From Pseudomonas sp. GM79 (GTDB lineage Bacteria > Pseudomonadota > Gammaproteobacteria > Pseudomonadales > Pseudomonadaceae), in assembly GCF_000282495.1 (NCBI RefSeq), contig NZ_AKJE01000076.1:1-64000 (forward strand): DNA of 64,000 bases, in the 5' to 3' direction. Position numbers and translations under genes: made by a program. This document shows positions 18,523-28,072 of the stretch, piece by piece. Every line of letters starts with the position of its first letter. The first letter of the stretch is position 1. The notes beneath the pieces are model-generated. The model saw nothing but the letters and a program-made list of their open reading frames with translations. It was not told where the DNA came from and searched no databases.

Positions 18523-19047
18523 TCAGTCCAGCTGAAATCGCCCCCATGCCTGGAACGGGGTTATGTCGCGAACGCGTGTCGCTTGTGGGGAGACGAGGGT
18601 TTCGATATCCAGTTCCAGGCGCCAATGCTGGCCAGCCAGAGGCTGACCGTCGAGCCTGGGTCGGATGCGATCGCCTGGCCGCAGCAGCGCTACGTTGTGC
18701 GCGCCATCGGATTCTCTTAACCAGTTGACTGCTTGGCCATCGAGTCGTGTAGCAACCAGACGCATCTGCATAAAGCCCGGCCCGAACCGATAGTGCTGCG
18801 CGTCGACAGCCGGCGCCTCGAACCGTAGCGTCATCGGTTGCGGCTCGCTGCATTGCACGTTCAGATATATCCGCCGAATGCCGAAACTCAGAGCCGACCC
18901 CGTATTCGACGCCTGCAAGCCATCACGGGTATGCGAACCATAATCCAGCACCATGGGATTGAGCTGCATCGTGCAGTCCGCCTGCGCATAACTCGGTAGC
19001 GCGACCGGCCACAATGCCAGCAACAAGAGCCTGACAAAATCTTTCAT
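18523..19047 (-). CDS. Chaperone-usher pilus subunit, probable tip or minor adhesin
   Basis: About 174 residues with a signal peptide (LLLLALWPVALPSYAQA) and then DCTMQLNPMVLDYG, a short beta-rich domain with two conserved cysteines (DCTM and VQCSE). This resembles the spore-coat-U/DUF1120-like subunits carried by archaic and gamma-type chaperone-usher clusters. The start is ATG 19047 with AGAGGA in front. It is the last gene of a four-gene minus-strand run (subunit, chaperone, usher, this gene), where the tip protein is usually encoded. I do not recognise a precise family. Confidence 0.65.
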   Translation of the reverse strand: MKDFVRLLLLALWPVALPSYAQADCTMQLNPMVLDYGSHTRDGLQASNTGSALSFGIRRIYLNVQCSEPQPMTLRFEAPAVDAQHYRFGPGFMQMRLVATRLDGQAVNWLRESDGAHNVALLRPGDRIRPRLDGQPLAGQHWRLELDIETLVSPQATRVRDITPFQAWGRFQLD

Positions 19048-19061
19048 GAACGTCCTCTGGA

Positions 19062-21503
19062 TCAACTATCACCCGCCCGACAGGTCACTTCGGCGGCCTG
19101 GTAAGGCGCGGTGGTTTCTGGGAGTTGGCGGGTGTCGAACTCAAGCAGGCAGCGACGATCGTCGGGCAACGTCAATTGCAGCCCAAGCCACTCGGGAGCA
19201 TCGGCGATGTACACCAGACCGGTCTCAACCACACTGGTCAGGTACACACCCTCGCTGTCGTACACCGCCCCTCCCTTGGGTACCCACTGCCCGGCCTCGG
19301 TTCGCACATGCAGCATCAGCCGGCGGGCGCTGCTCAGCTTAAAGTCGAGTCGAGGTACCGCGCCGCGTCCGGTTTCGATTTCCTGAAAACCATTGAGCAC
19401 TTCGACATTACGCGGCAGGCTGACGGTGTCTATTTCCAGACGACTGCTCTGGTACGCCGGCAGGCTGGCCGCTACCGCCCTGCCAGTGCCATCGGTCCAG
19501 ACCGGTCCCTGAGGCGTGCTGATTTTTATCCCGGCATCGGAGCCAATCTTCAGCAGACCAAAAGTATCGCGCAGTGCATAAGGTGATGGCGTGAGTCCAC
19601 TTTCGTGAACAGCCACACCGCCGCGCAACGCGAAATCATAGCTGCGGGTGCCGACACTGCTGTGCGAATAGCCGAGGTCGACACTGGTGTAACGAGGCAG
19701 CAGACTGATGCGCCCGTCGAGATTTGTCTGACCGGTATCGGCACGTTCGGCATTGATGCTGTAGCTCGATGTCTCGCTGACTTGTTCGTTGTAACGTGCG
19801 CCGGTGCGCATCCCCTGCTGGCGATCCTGACGACCGTATACCCTCAGACTACGGTTTCGCCCGAGGGGAAAGCCAAGGGTGGCGTAAACGCCGGTACCGC
19901 GATCATCGTCACCACTTTCGCGTTGCACATTCAGCGACAGGTTGGCAGCACCGAATTCCCGAGACCATGAAGCACTGATCCGCGATCGATCCGGGCTACC
20001 GGCCATGGCATAGCGGGTCATCGAACCACTGAACGCGCCCCAATGCCGATCTGAATAATTAACTGAAGCACCCCATTGACGTTCTGCCCGGCCATAAGGG
20101 TCATCGTTCAGAGATTCCGACCCGATGTCCGCCAAGGTTCGAAACCCGTTAGTGCGCTGAGCTGCGGTCAAGCTGGCGGACAAGCCGGGGCCCAACGAGG
20201 TGCTGAAAGTCGCCTGCAGGCTTTGGCCCTGCCCCGCTGACGCTGTACGCGAACTCAAATGCTGAATGCTCACCATCGAGTCGCGCGTCAAGGCTTGTTG
20301 CACTCCCCAGCCCAATGACTGATAGGCGCTGCTCCCCATCCAACCGGCGGTGAATAACGAGTCCGAGCCCCACTGCCAATCCTTGCTGGCGGCAAAAAAC
20401 GAGGGTGTCTCACGCTCGTCATGGGTGAACCGCCGCACCTGGCCCGCCGCGATGGCGAAGCCCGGTGGGGTCAACCCACTCAGCGGACGCACATTGGCTG
20501 CCGGCACCCGGAAGTGGCGCTGTTCGCCGCTTTCTTCGATGACTGTGACTTCAAGGTCCAGTTGAAGGCTGAGTACAGGTATATCGCGCAAGGTGAATGG
20601 CCCAGCGGGAACCAGGGTGGTGTAAATCACGACACCGCTTTGGCGCACTTCTATCCGTGACGGTGAGTAAGCTATCCCTTCGACCGCCGTTCCGACGCCG
20701 AGGCCTTCCTGACTGCGCAAGGCGAACGCTGTTTCCGGCAGGACCTGGATGCCGGTAAAGGGCTCACCGGCAAACAGCGACGAACGCATATTGAGCTGGC
20801 CAAGTTGTACATTGGCCTGATAACGCTCCCAGGTTCGCGATGCCTGGGTGTACAACGTTTCAAACCGCGCCACCCCCTCGAAGGCGGTGTAATTCTGGCG
20901 ACTGCGCACGACCCAGTCTCCGGCATTGAATCCCAGTTCCGTACCCAGGTTGCGATACTGCCTGGAGGCGTCCGCGCCTGAGCTGGAAACCACTAGCGCG
21001 TCATAGTTCAACACCCCCGCCACACCACCTGACGCCCAGTTTCGCTGTAGCCGAGGCTGCGCGAGCAACAGATCAGTGGGAACCAGAAGCGCCACTTGTT
21101 GCTGGCCTGGAGAGAGTCGCACTTGCGCAGCGGCTATCCCCTCGGTTGCCCGTAAACACGCTTTGTCGTCAGCACTGTCGGGCAAACCTGGCGGCGCAGC
21201 AATACCGGCATAATCGAGCAGGTTCGCATCAAGGCATAACTGGCCTTCGTCATCGAAGGTGGCCAACACCTGCCCGATGGGCGAGCCATTGACCTGCAAG
21301 AGGACTCGCGTACGGCCGGCCTGAAAACGGGGTAAATCGCGAAAATGCTCGGCGACTTTCGGGTCGATGCCCCGGGCCTCAAGCACCGCGCGATCGAATT
21401 CGATCGGCGTTTCGCCCCAGGCTTTTCCTGTCACATCAATCACCAGAACCAGACTGCCGACCCAGCAACGTGAGCCGCCATACCAAGGCTTGCGGCGACT
21501 CAT
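19062..21503 (-). CDS. Outer-membrane fimbrial usher
   Basis: An 813-residue usher. After a signal-like N-terminus comes the usher N-terminal domain (IEFDRAVLEARGIDPKVAEH), then a long stretch of alternating beta strands forming the barrel and plug (ADASRQYRNLGTELGFNAGD, TRYAMAGSPDRSRISASWSR), and a C-terminal domain ending in QLPETTAPYQAAEVTCRA. It would form the outer-membrane pore that assembles pilus subunits handed over by the chaperone. Its ATG overlaps the chaperone stop codon as TAATG, so translation is coupled. Confidence 0.93.
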   Translation of the reverse strand: MSRRKPWYGGSRCWVGSLVLVIDVTGKAWGETPIEFDRAVLEARGIDPKVAEHFRDLPRFQAGRTRVLLQVNGSPIGQVLATFDDEGQLCLDANLLDYAGIAAPPGLPDSADDKACLRATEGIAAAQVRLSPGQQQVALLVPTDLLLAQPRLQRNWASGGVAGVLNYDALVVSSSGADASRQYRNLGTELGFNAGDWVVRSRQNYTAFEGVARFETLYTQASRTWERYQANVQLGQLNMRSSLFAGEPFTGIQVLPETAFALRSQEGLGVGTAVEGIAYSPSRIEVRQSGVVIYTTLVPAGPFTLRDIPVLSLQLDLEVTVIEESGEQRHFRVPAANVRPLSGLTPPGFAIAAGQVRRFTHDERETPSFFAASKDWQWGSDSLFTAGWMGSSAYQSLGWGVQQALTRDSMVSIQHLSSRTASAGQGQSLQATFSTSLGPGLSASLTAAQRTNGFRTLADIGSESLNDDPYGRAERQWGASVNYSDRHWGAFSGSMTRYAMAGSPDRSRISASWSREFGAANLSLNVQRESGDDDRGTGVYATLGFPLGRNRSLRVYGRQDRQQGMRTGARYNEQVSETSSYSINAERADTGQTNLDGRISLLPRYTSVDLGYSHSSVGTRSYDFALRGGVAVHESGLTPSPYALRDTFGLLKIGSDAGIKISTPQGPVWTDGTGRAVAASLPAYQSSRLEIDTVSLPRNVEVLNGFQEIETGRGAVPRLDFKLSSARRLMLHVRTEAGQWVPKGGAVYDSEGVYLTSVVETGLVYIADAPEWLGLQLTLPDDRRCLLEFDTRQLPETTAPYQAAEVTCRAGDS

Positions 21504-22207
21504 TATCGGCTGCTCAACGGCGCATCATGGCTGTCGACGGCGAATCCATAAGTAGTCGCGGGAAAAATCCGCACATGAGTGCCCAACGTCGACACGGCGG
21601 TGAGCGTCAGTACTTCGCCGGGCAGAATGTAGGTGCGCCCGAGATCGAGCATCGCGCCACTGGGGATCAAGCTCACCGATTTGGCGAGCCGCACTACATA
21701 GGGGCCGGGATTGCTCACTTGCACCCGGTCGCCAACAACGCTCCAGAGCAGATGTTTCCAGGGCGCGCGGTCCACTGCCAAGTTGGCCGGGCGCAGGATC
21801 ACCGGAATGTTCTGCCGCACGCCCAGGCTGAGCCGGGCACCGTCGGCGCCTTGACGAGGCTTTATTCCCTCGAACACCACCCGTTTCAGGCGTTCGGTTT
21901 CCAGAGGTTTAGTGCTGCGCAAGATGAACCTGACCTGCTGGCTCTGCCCCGGCTCAACCCGGGCCACGGGTGGAGTCAGCAGCAACAGCGGCTCGTCATC
22001 CTCTGCGATGTGTTCGATCGTGCTGTGGAGCAATGCCGGTTGTTCGTCGGAGTTTTTGACATTGAGGGTCGCTTCGCCCAATGCCTCATCGACTATTACG
22101 ACAGGGGTTTGCGGCACCATGCCAGCCGCCATCGCCAGCGCACTGAAAAATGACAGGCACAGGGCCGCAATGGCACCGAGCGCCTGCAAAGATTTAGGGG
22201 GACACAT
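21503..22207 (-). CDS. Periplasmic fimbrial chaperone
   Basis: About 234 residues with a signal peptide (LGAIAALCLSFFSALAMAAG) and the PapD-like immunoglobulin-fold signature: TPVVIVDEALGEATLNVKN at the front, then PPVARVEPGQSQQVRFIL with the conserved basic residue, and LSLGVRQNIPVILRP. It holds unfolded subunits by donor-strand complementation and delivers them to the usher. The start is ATG 22207, with CTGGAG upstream; a longer frame lacks support. It lies between the DUF1120 subunit and the usher in one operon. Confidence 0.92.
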   Translation of the reverse strand: MCPPKSLQALGAIAALCLSFFSALAMAAGMVPQTPVVIVDEALGEATLNVKNSDEQPALLHSTIEHIAEDDEPLLLLTPPVARVEPGQSQQVRFILRSTKPLETERLKRVVFEGIKPRQGADGARLSLGVRQNIPVILRPANLAVDRAPWKHLLWSVVGDRVQVSNPGPYVVRLAKSVSLIPSGAMLDLGRTYILPGEVLTLTAVSTLGTHVRIFPATTYGFAVDSHDAPLSSR

Positions 22208-22323
22208 GAAGTTCTCCAGAGGGCATCGACCAGCACGGCGAACGCAATGCCTGTCGATGCCCGATAACACGCCAGGAAACGGCCAATAGCGGTATGACCG
22301 TCAGCCCGTTATGCAGCGTCGGC

Positions 22324-22974
22324 TCAGAGGTAGAACACGTCGAACGTCACCGAACCGTCGAGGGGAAACTCGTCGGTGGTCGCGGGCAGTTCGGAGGTCG
22401 GGCGAATAGCCGCAGCCACTTTCATCGGAAAGACATGCAGACGCGCGGCGGCCGGGCCGGCTGCTGCACCAGGCCCCCAGGAATACGAAACCGGGGCGTT
22501 GGACATCAGGCCGCTGACCGGAACTCGCCATACCGGATTGGCCGGAGAGCGCACCAGGAAAGTCTGCGGGTTGCCATCGGTCAGGGGCTGGCCGGTCAGT
22601 AGGCCGAAACCGCCGATGCCGACGCCATTCGTGCTGCCGAGGCCATAGTAAAGTTGATCACCGGAGCGGCCATTGAACGTGAGGCCCGGCACTTTGGTAC
22701 CGCCCCGATTGTCCGTGACTGCAATCTCCACCGCAGCGGGTGCGTCGCATGCGATCTTCAACGTGATGTCTCGCGGCGGGAGATCGTTTTGTGTTGTCGC
22801 GCTCAACGTCGAGGAAAAGATCCGCCCCAGATCGACGTTACTGCCACCGGCGAAAGCAGGAATGCAGGAAGTCGGAATGACCGTACCGCTGATATTCAGG
22901 TCGACACTTGCCGCTTGAACGGTTAATGGAGCGATGGCTGCTGTTAAAGCGGCCATCAAAACAAGCTTCTTCAT
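22324..22974 (-). CDS. DUF1120-domain fimbrial subunit
   Basis: A 216-residue exported protein, with signal peptide LVLMAALTAAIAPLTVQA. The mature part shows DUF1120 features: SGTVIPTSCIPAFAGGSNVDLGRIF, LPPRDITLKIACDAPAAVEI, TDNRGG and GSTNGVGIGGFG. DUF1120 proteins (as in E. coli YhcF) sit in chaperone-usher clusters as pilin-like subunits. ATG 22974 is preferred over GTG 22980 because AGGT precedes it. It is the first gene of the cluster, so probably the main subunit. About 115 bases separate it from the chaperone. Confidence 0.82.
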   Translation of the reverse strand: MKKLVLMAALTAAIAPLTVQAASVDLNISGTVIPTSCIPAFAGGSNVDLGRIFSSTLSATTQNDLPPRDITLKIACDAPAAVEIAVTDNRGGTKVPGLTFNGRSGDQLYYGLGSTNGVGIGGFGLLTGQPLTDGNPQTFLVRSPANPVWRVPVSGLMSNAPVSYSWGPGAAAGPAAARLHVFPMKVAAAIRPTSELPATTDEFPLDGSVTFDVFYL

Positions 22975-23253
22975 AAACACTTACCTGTGAATGGATGAAA
23001 GTACCAACGCGTCGAATGCAGCGGGAAATCAGGCTTTCTTCCGACACGTCGAATACCCGGCGATCATTCCGTTTCTTGTAGGTTTTTTATGTAGGGGAAG
23101 TCGCCATATCAATTGGGCATCGGCGGCAGAACCTGTGGCTCTTTTCGTTTCTCACCGTCGGATCCGATCAATCACAGTCATGCCACCCTTCAAACGTGTG
23201 CGATCCCAATGCCGTGCCATACTTCCGTTGACCCCGACGCGAGAAATCCTGCC

Positions 23254-24837
23254 TTGATACTCATTCCGGTCCGGCCCTTCGCTTTGTTGCTCGCCTTGTT
23301 GCTCGGCAGTTGCACCAGCCTTGATGTCGTCCGCGAACCGAGTCAGGCCCTACCGGCGGCGAACTCGGCGTTCGGGCGGTCGATCCAGGCACAGGCTGCC
23401 CCCCATGAGGGCCAATCGGGTTTTCGCTTGCTCTCCGATAGCGCCGAGGCCTTCACCGCCCGCGCCGAGCTGATTCGCAACGCCCAAAGCAGCCTCGATC
23501 TGCAGTACTACATCGTCCATGACGGCATCAGCACACGAATACTGGTGAGCGAGCTGCTCAAGGCCGCCGACCGCGGCGTGCGGGTGCGGATTCTGCTCGA
23601 CGACACCACCAGCGATGGCCTGGACCGGATCATCGCGACCCTCGCCGCCCATCCGAAGATTCAGATCCGCGTATTCAACCCGCTGCACCTGGGCCGCAGC
23701 ACCGTCGTTACGCGAACGATGGGTCGGTTCTTCAACCTGTCGCAGCAACACCGGCGCATGCACAACAAACTGTGGGTGGCGGACAACAGCGCGGCTATCG
23801 TTGGCGGGCGTAACTTGGGGGACGAGTATTTCGATGCCGAGCCCAACCTGAATTTCACCGACATCGACATGCTCAGTGTCGGCCCGGTTGCAGAGCAGTT
23901 GGGACACAGCTTCGACCAGTACTGGAACAGCGCCCTGAGCAAGCCGATCGAGCAGTTTCTCTCGACCAAGCCGACAGCCAGGGATCTGAGAAACACCCGG
24001 ACCCGACTGGACGAATCCCTGGAGGAAACGCGCAAACAGAACCACGCGCTTTATCAGCAGTTAATGGCCTACACCACTCACCCGCGCCTGGATGTCTGGC
24101 GCCGGGAGCTGATCTGGGCCTGGAACCAGGCATTGTGGGACGCACCGAGCAAGGTGCTGTCCGACGGCGAACCTGACCCCCATTTGCTGCTGACCACCCA
24201 GTTGGCGCCCGAGCTCAATGGGGTCAGCAAAGAGCTGATCATGGTCTCGGCCTACCTCGTACCCGGCCAACCGGGGCTGGTTTACCTGACCGGTCGCGCC
24301 GATGCCGGCGTATCGATCAGTGTGCTGACCAACTCACTGGAAGCCACCGACGTACCGGCCACGCACGGTGGTTACGCGCCTTATCGCAAAGCCTTGCTGG
24401 AGCATGGGGTGCAGCTGTTCGAGTTACGCCGTCAGCCCGACGACAATGGAGACAACGGCGGTAGCGGATCGAACCTGTTTCACGGCGGCCGCAGCTCCTA
24501 CCGTAGTTCTGACTCCAGCCTGCACAGCAAGGCGATGATTTTCGACCAACAGAAAGCCTTCATCGGCTCGTTCAATTTCGACCCGCGCTCGGTACTGTGG
24601 AACACCGAAGTCGGGGTACTGGTGGACAACCCGCAGCTCGCCGGACTAGTGCGTGAACTGGCACTGGCGGGTATGGCGCCTGCCCTGAGCTATCAGGCCC
24701 GGCTGGAAAAGGGTCAAATCGTCTGGGTCACCGAAGATGACGGCAAGCCGCACACATTGACCAAAGAACCGGGGGGTTGGTGGCGGCGTTTCAATTCATG
24801 GCTCAGCAGCATGGTCGGCCTGGAGCGGATGCTGTAG
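23254..24837 (+). CDS. Phospholipase D-family lipoprotein (cardiolipin synthase-like)
   Basis: About 527 residues with a hydrophobic leader (LIPVRPFALLLALLLGSC) ending in a lipobox, so probably a membrane-anchored lipoprotein. Both HKD motifs of the PLD superfamily are intact: HNKLWVAD followed by GGRNLGDEYFD, and HSKAMIFD followed by GSFNFDPRS. These proteins transfer phosphatidyl groups or cleave phosphodiester bonds; the YmdC/ClsC-type cardiolipin synthases are one close match in shape. The start is uncertain: TTG 23254 gives a clean lipoprotein leader, while ATG 23209 adds fifteen residues without a ribosome site. Confidence 0.83.
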   Translation: MILIPVRPFALLLALLLGSCTSLDVVREPSQALPAANSAFGRSIQAQAAPHEGQSGFRLLSDSAEAFTARAELIRNAQSSLDLQYYIVHDGISTRILVSELLKAADRGVRVRILLDDTTSDGLDRIIATLAAHPKIQIRVFNPLHLGRSTVVTRTMGRFFNLSQQHRRMHNKLWVADNSAAIVGGRNLGDEYFDAEPNLNFTDIDMLSVGPVAEQLGHSFDQYWNSALSKPIEQFLSTKPTARDLRNTRTRLDESLEETRKQNHALYQQLMAYTTHPRLDVWRRELIWAWNQALWDAPSKVLSDGEPDPHLLLTTQLAPELNGVSKELIMVSAYLVPGQPGLVYLTGRADAGVSISVLTNSLEATDVPATHGGYAPYRKALLEHGVQLFELRRQPDDNGDNGGSGSNLFHGGRSSYRSSDSSLHSKAMIFDQQKAFIGSFNFDPRSVLWNTEVGVLVDNPQLAGLVRELALAGMAPALSYQARLEKGQIVWVTEDDGKPHTLTKEPGGWWRRFNSWLSSMVGLERML

Positions 24838-24857
24838 TCAGAAGGCTGGTGATGAAT

Positions 24858-25010
24858 TGTGGCGAGGGAGCTTGCTCCCGTTCGGCTGCGCAGCAGTCGC
24901 AAATCGGCATCCGTGTTCTATCTGAATAAGCGGTGGGCATGATTCAGGGCCGCTGCGCGACCCGACGGGAGCAAGCTCCCTCGCCACAGGCAAGCCCCCT
25001 CGCCACAGGG
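24858..25010. repeat. Inverted repeat, GTGGCGAGGGAGCTTGCTCCC family
   Basis: TGTGGCGAGGGAGCTTGCTCCCG begins at 24858 and its reverse complement ends near 24989; a further partial arm (CAAGCCCCCTCGCCACAG) ends near 25010. This is a second REP family of the fluorescens group, distinct in sequence from the GTGGGAGCGGGCTTGC copies. It lies between the convergent PLD and MFS genes. Confidence 0.88.
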
Positions 25011-25021
25011 TTGTGCAGCGC

Positions 25022-26167
25022 TCAGGCTGGTTCGGCAGCCACACCAAACGCCCCTTGCCGCGACACCAGAATCACCAACCCCAACGCGCCCGCCGCCATT
25101 AGCAATGGCAAGGCATGCCCGCTGATCCACTGGCTCCCGGCACCGGCCGCCAAGGGCCCGATCAGGCAACCAATTCCCCATAACTGTGCGATATGGGCAT
25201 TGGCGCGCACCAAGGCATCGTCGCGATAGCGCTCGCCAATCAAGATCAGCGACAAGGTGAACAAACCGCCGGCACTGGCACCAAACAATACCCACAACGG
25301 CCAGATCACTAACGTGTCGATCAGCAACGGAATCGCCAGGCTCGACAGCAACAAGAGCATCGCACAGCCGGTGAACAACGTACGCCGTGACAAGCGATCG
25401 GCCAGCGCGCCAATCGGCAACTGCAGCAAGGCATCACCCACCACCACGGTACTGACCATCGCCAAGGCGATTTCCGTGGTGAAGCCCTGGCGCAGGCAAT
25501 AGACCGGCAGCAAGGTCAGGATCATCGCTTCGAACGCCGCGAACAGCGACACCGCCCAGGCAATCGCCGGCAAGCCGCGGCAAAAGGTCAACAAGTCACC
25601 GAGGGTTACGCTGCAAGCTTCGCTGGTGGGTGCGCCGCTGCGGCCCAACAGCAGGAACGGTGACGTCATCAGCAAACCGACACCAACCCAGAAACCATAA
25701 TCGTGCTCGGTGCCCAACGCACCCAACAATAACGGCCCGGCCAGCTGACTCAACGCGTAACTGCTGCCGTACAGCGCCACCAGTCGACCGCGCCATTGCT
25801 CGACCACCAGTTGATTGATCCAGCTTTCACCGAGGATAAAGACGAGGGTCAGGATCACCCCGATCATCAACCGCAACACCAACCAGACCGGATAGCTCGG
25901 CCACACTGCCAATAACCCGATGGACACCGCCCCGGCCCACAGGCACAGGCGCATCAGATTGGCCGTGCCAAGACGGGCCGCGAGGTGGCTGGAGACTTTC
26001 GCCCCCAGCAGTACGCCAATGGCCGGCATCGCCGCCATCACGCCGATCGCGAACGAGCCGTAACCCCAGCCTTCCAGGCGCAGCGATACCAACGGCATGC
26101 TGACACCCAGGGCCAGGCCGACACTCAAGACAGACGCCAAAACGGCGAAATACGTCGCCCAACGCAT
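25022..26167 (-). CDS. MFS transporter
   Basis: A 381-residue inner-membrane protein with about twelve hydrophobic segments. The loop between helices 2 and 3 reads GAKVSSHLAARLGTANLMR, the usual MFS basic loop position, and the central loop separates two six-helix halves. The shape fits the YcaD/YfcJ-like MFS group of sugar or drug exporters, but the substrate cannot be predicted. ATG 26167, with AGGAG eight bases before it, is preferred to a more distal start. A REP pair lies on its 5' side. Confidence 0.85.
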   Translation of the reverse strand: MRWATYFAVLASVLSVGLALGVSMPLVSLRLEGWGYGSFAIGVMAAMPAIGVLLGAKVSSHLAARLGTANLMRLCLWAGAVSIGLLAVWPSYPVWLVLRLMIGVILTLVFILGESWINQLVVEQWRGRLVALYGSSYALSQLAGPLLLGALGTEHDYGFWVGVGLLMTSPFLLLGRSGAPTSEACSVTLGDLLTFCRGLPAIAWAVSLFAAFEAMILTLLPVYCLRQGFTTEIALAMVSTVVVGDALLQLPIGALADRLSRRTLFTGCAMLLLLSSLAIPLLIDTLVIWPLWVLFGASAGGLFTLSLILIGERYRDDALVRANAHIAQLWGIGCLIGPLAAGAGSQWISGHALPLLMAAGALGLVILVSRQGAFGVAAEPA

Positions 26168-26209
26168 GTTCCACACTCCTGTGGATATTTTATGTACAGC
26201 ACAAAACAC

Positions 26210-26300
26210 TGTGGGAGCAGGCTTGTTCGCGAAGAGGCCATCACATCCAACATTGATGTTGGCTGTTACACCGCCTTCGCGAGCAAGCCCGCTCCCACAG
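26210..26300. repeat. REP inverted pair (GTGGGAGCGGGCTTGC family)
   Basis: Left arm TGTGGGAGCAGGCTTGTTCGCG (slightly diverged), right arm CGCGAGCAAGCCCGCTCCCACA. It lies between the MFS gene and the aldehyde dehydrogenase, which run in the same direction. Confidence 0.9.
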
Positions 26301-26351
26301 AGGATCTGTGTCGTTCAGGAGCCCGATTTACATTCGGGCTCCTTTACTGAC

Positions 26352-27845
26352 TTACAACTTGATCCAGGTCGCCTTCAGCTCGGTGTACTTGTCGAACGCG
26401 TGCAGCGACTTGTCGCGACCGTTGCCGGACTGCTTGAAGCCACCGAACGGCGCGGTCATGTCGCCGCCGTCGTACTGATTGACCCACACGCTACCGGCAC
26501 GCAAAGCCTTGGCGGTCAGGTGAGCCTTGGAGATGTCGGCGGTCCAGACTGCAGCGGCCAGACCGTAAGGCGTGTCGTTGGCGATCTGGATGGCTTCTTC
26601 AGCGCTGTCGAAGGTGATGACCGACAACACCGGACCAAAGATTTCTTCCTGAGCAATTTTCATCGCGTTACTCACGCCATCGAAAATCGTCGGCTCAACG
26701 TAAGTGCCACCGGTTTCCTGAAGAATGCGCTTGCCGCCCACCACCAGTTTGGCGCCATCGGTGCGACCGGACTCGATGTAGGACAGCACAGTGTTCATCT
26801 GCTGGGTGTCCACCAGCGCACCGACATTGGTGGCCGGGTCCAGCGGGTTGCCCGGCTTCCAGGTTTTCAGGGCCTCGATCACCAGCGGCAGGAATTTGTC
26901 CTTGATCGAACGCTCGACCAGCAGGCGCGAACCGGCGGTGCAGACTTCGCCCTGGTTGAAGGCGATGGCACCGGCAGCGGCTTCAGCGGCGGCTTGCAGG
27001 TCCGGCGCATCGGCGAACACGATGTTCGGGCTCTTGCCGCCAGCTTCCAGCCAGACGCGCTTCATGTTCGATTCGCCGGAGTAGATCAGCAGTTGCTTGG
27101 CGATCTTGGTCGAACCGGTGAACACCAGGGTGTCGACGTCGTTGTGCAGGGCCAGGGCCTTGCCGACGGTATGACCGTAGCCCGGCAGCACGTTCAGCAC
27201 ACCTTTCGGAATACCGGCTTCAACCGCCAGCGCCGCAATGCGGATCGCTGTCAGCGGCGATTTTTCGGAAGGCTTGAGGATCACCGAGTTACCGGTGGAC
27301 AGCGCCGGGCCGAGCTTCCAGCAGGCCATCATCAACGGGAAGTTCCACGGCACGATTGCGCCGACCACGCCGACCGGCTCGCGAGTCACCAGACCCAGCT
27401 GATCGTGCGGGGTGGCAGCGACTTCGTCGTAGATCTTGTCGATGGCTTCACCGCTCCAGCTCAGGGCTTGCGCCGCGCCGGGAACGTCGATGTACAGGGA
27501 ATCGCTGATTGGCTTGCCCATGTCCAGGGTTTCGAGCAGGGCCAGCTCTTCGGCGTGCTGTTTGAGCAGGCCGGCAAAACGAATCATGGTGGCTTTGCGT
27601 TTGGTCGGCGCCAGGCGCGACCAGGCGCCGGAATTGAAAGTCGCGCGGGCGTTGTCCACGGCACGCTGGGCGTCAGCGGCGTCACAGCTGGCAATCTTGC
27701 CCAGCAGACGGCCATCGACCGGGCTGATGCACTCGAAGGTCTCGCCGGAGACGGCATCGGTGTATTCGCCATTGATGTAGGCGCGGCCTTCGATCTTCAG
27801 ATCGCGAGCCCGCTGTTCCCAGTCGGCACGAGTCAGGGTGGTCAT
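26352..27845 (-). CDS. pauC: Aldehyde dehydrogenase, gamma-glutamyl-aminobutyraldehyde type (PauC/KauB)
   Basis: A 497-residue NAD(P)-dependent aldehyde dehydrogenase. The motif VGAIVPWNFPLMMACWKLGP, the catalytic glutamate in VWLEAGGKSPN and the cysteine nucleophile in FNQGEVCTAGSRLLV are all intact, and PFGGFKQSGNGRDKS closes the protein. Its length and sequence style match PuuC/PauC/KauB enzymes, which oxidise gamma-glutamyl-aminobutyraldehyde and 4-guanidinobutyraldehyde in polyamine and arginine catabolism. It is divergent from the cupin gene at 28073. In P. aeruginosa I recall this enzyme (PA5312) only a few genes from PauB4; here the two are about 10 kb apart. Confidence 0.88.
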   Translation of the reverse strand: MTTLTRADWEQRARDLKIEGRAYINGEYTDAVSGETFECISPVDGRLLGKIASCDAADAQRAVDNARATFNSGAWSRLAPTKRKATMIRFAGLLKQHAEELALLETLDMGKPISDSLYIDVPGAAQALSWSGEAIDKIYDEVAATPHDQLGLVTREPVGVVGAIVPWNFPLMMACWKLGPALSTGNSVILKPSEKSPLTAIRIAALAVEAGIPKGVLNVLPGYGHTVGKALALHNDVDTLVFTGSTKIAKQLLIYSGESNMKRVWLEAGGKSPNIVFADAPDLQAAAEAAAGAIAFNQGEVCTAGSRLLVERSIKDKFLPLVIEALKTWKPGNPLDPATNVGALVDTQQMNTVLSYIESGRTDGAKLVVGGKRILQETGGTYVEPTIFDGVSNAMKIAQEEIFGPVLSVITFDSAEEAIQIANDTPYGLAAAVWTADISKAHLTAKALRAGSVWVNQYDGGDMTAPFGGFKQSGNGRDKSLHAFDKYTELKATWIKL

Positions 27846-28072
27846 TCGAGTGTCCTCCTCTTATTGAATACGAGTGCCCCGCGTTCTATGCGGGCGCTGT
27901 CAGGAATTCTGCCCGGCCAGCCTGCTTTTCGGCTCAAGGCAACCATTACCCTAAACCAGCGGCCGGTGAAGTTTCAATATATTTGACACAAGGCTGGCAA
28001 ACGGCCTTGCGATGTTCATTTTAATAAACATAGACTTTCAATTTTCCAGCGCAATCACGGGGGAATACCAGC

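Noticed and set aside
26097-27986. Plus-strand open frame of 629 codons
   Set aside because: It is antisense to the aldehyde dehydrogenase with all its catalytic motifs; the sequence is low-complexity Gly/Arg/Asp/Gln-rich as expected of a shadow frame.
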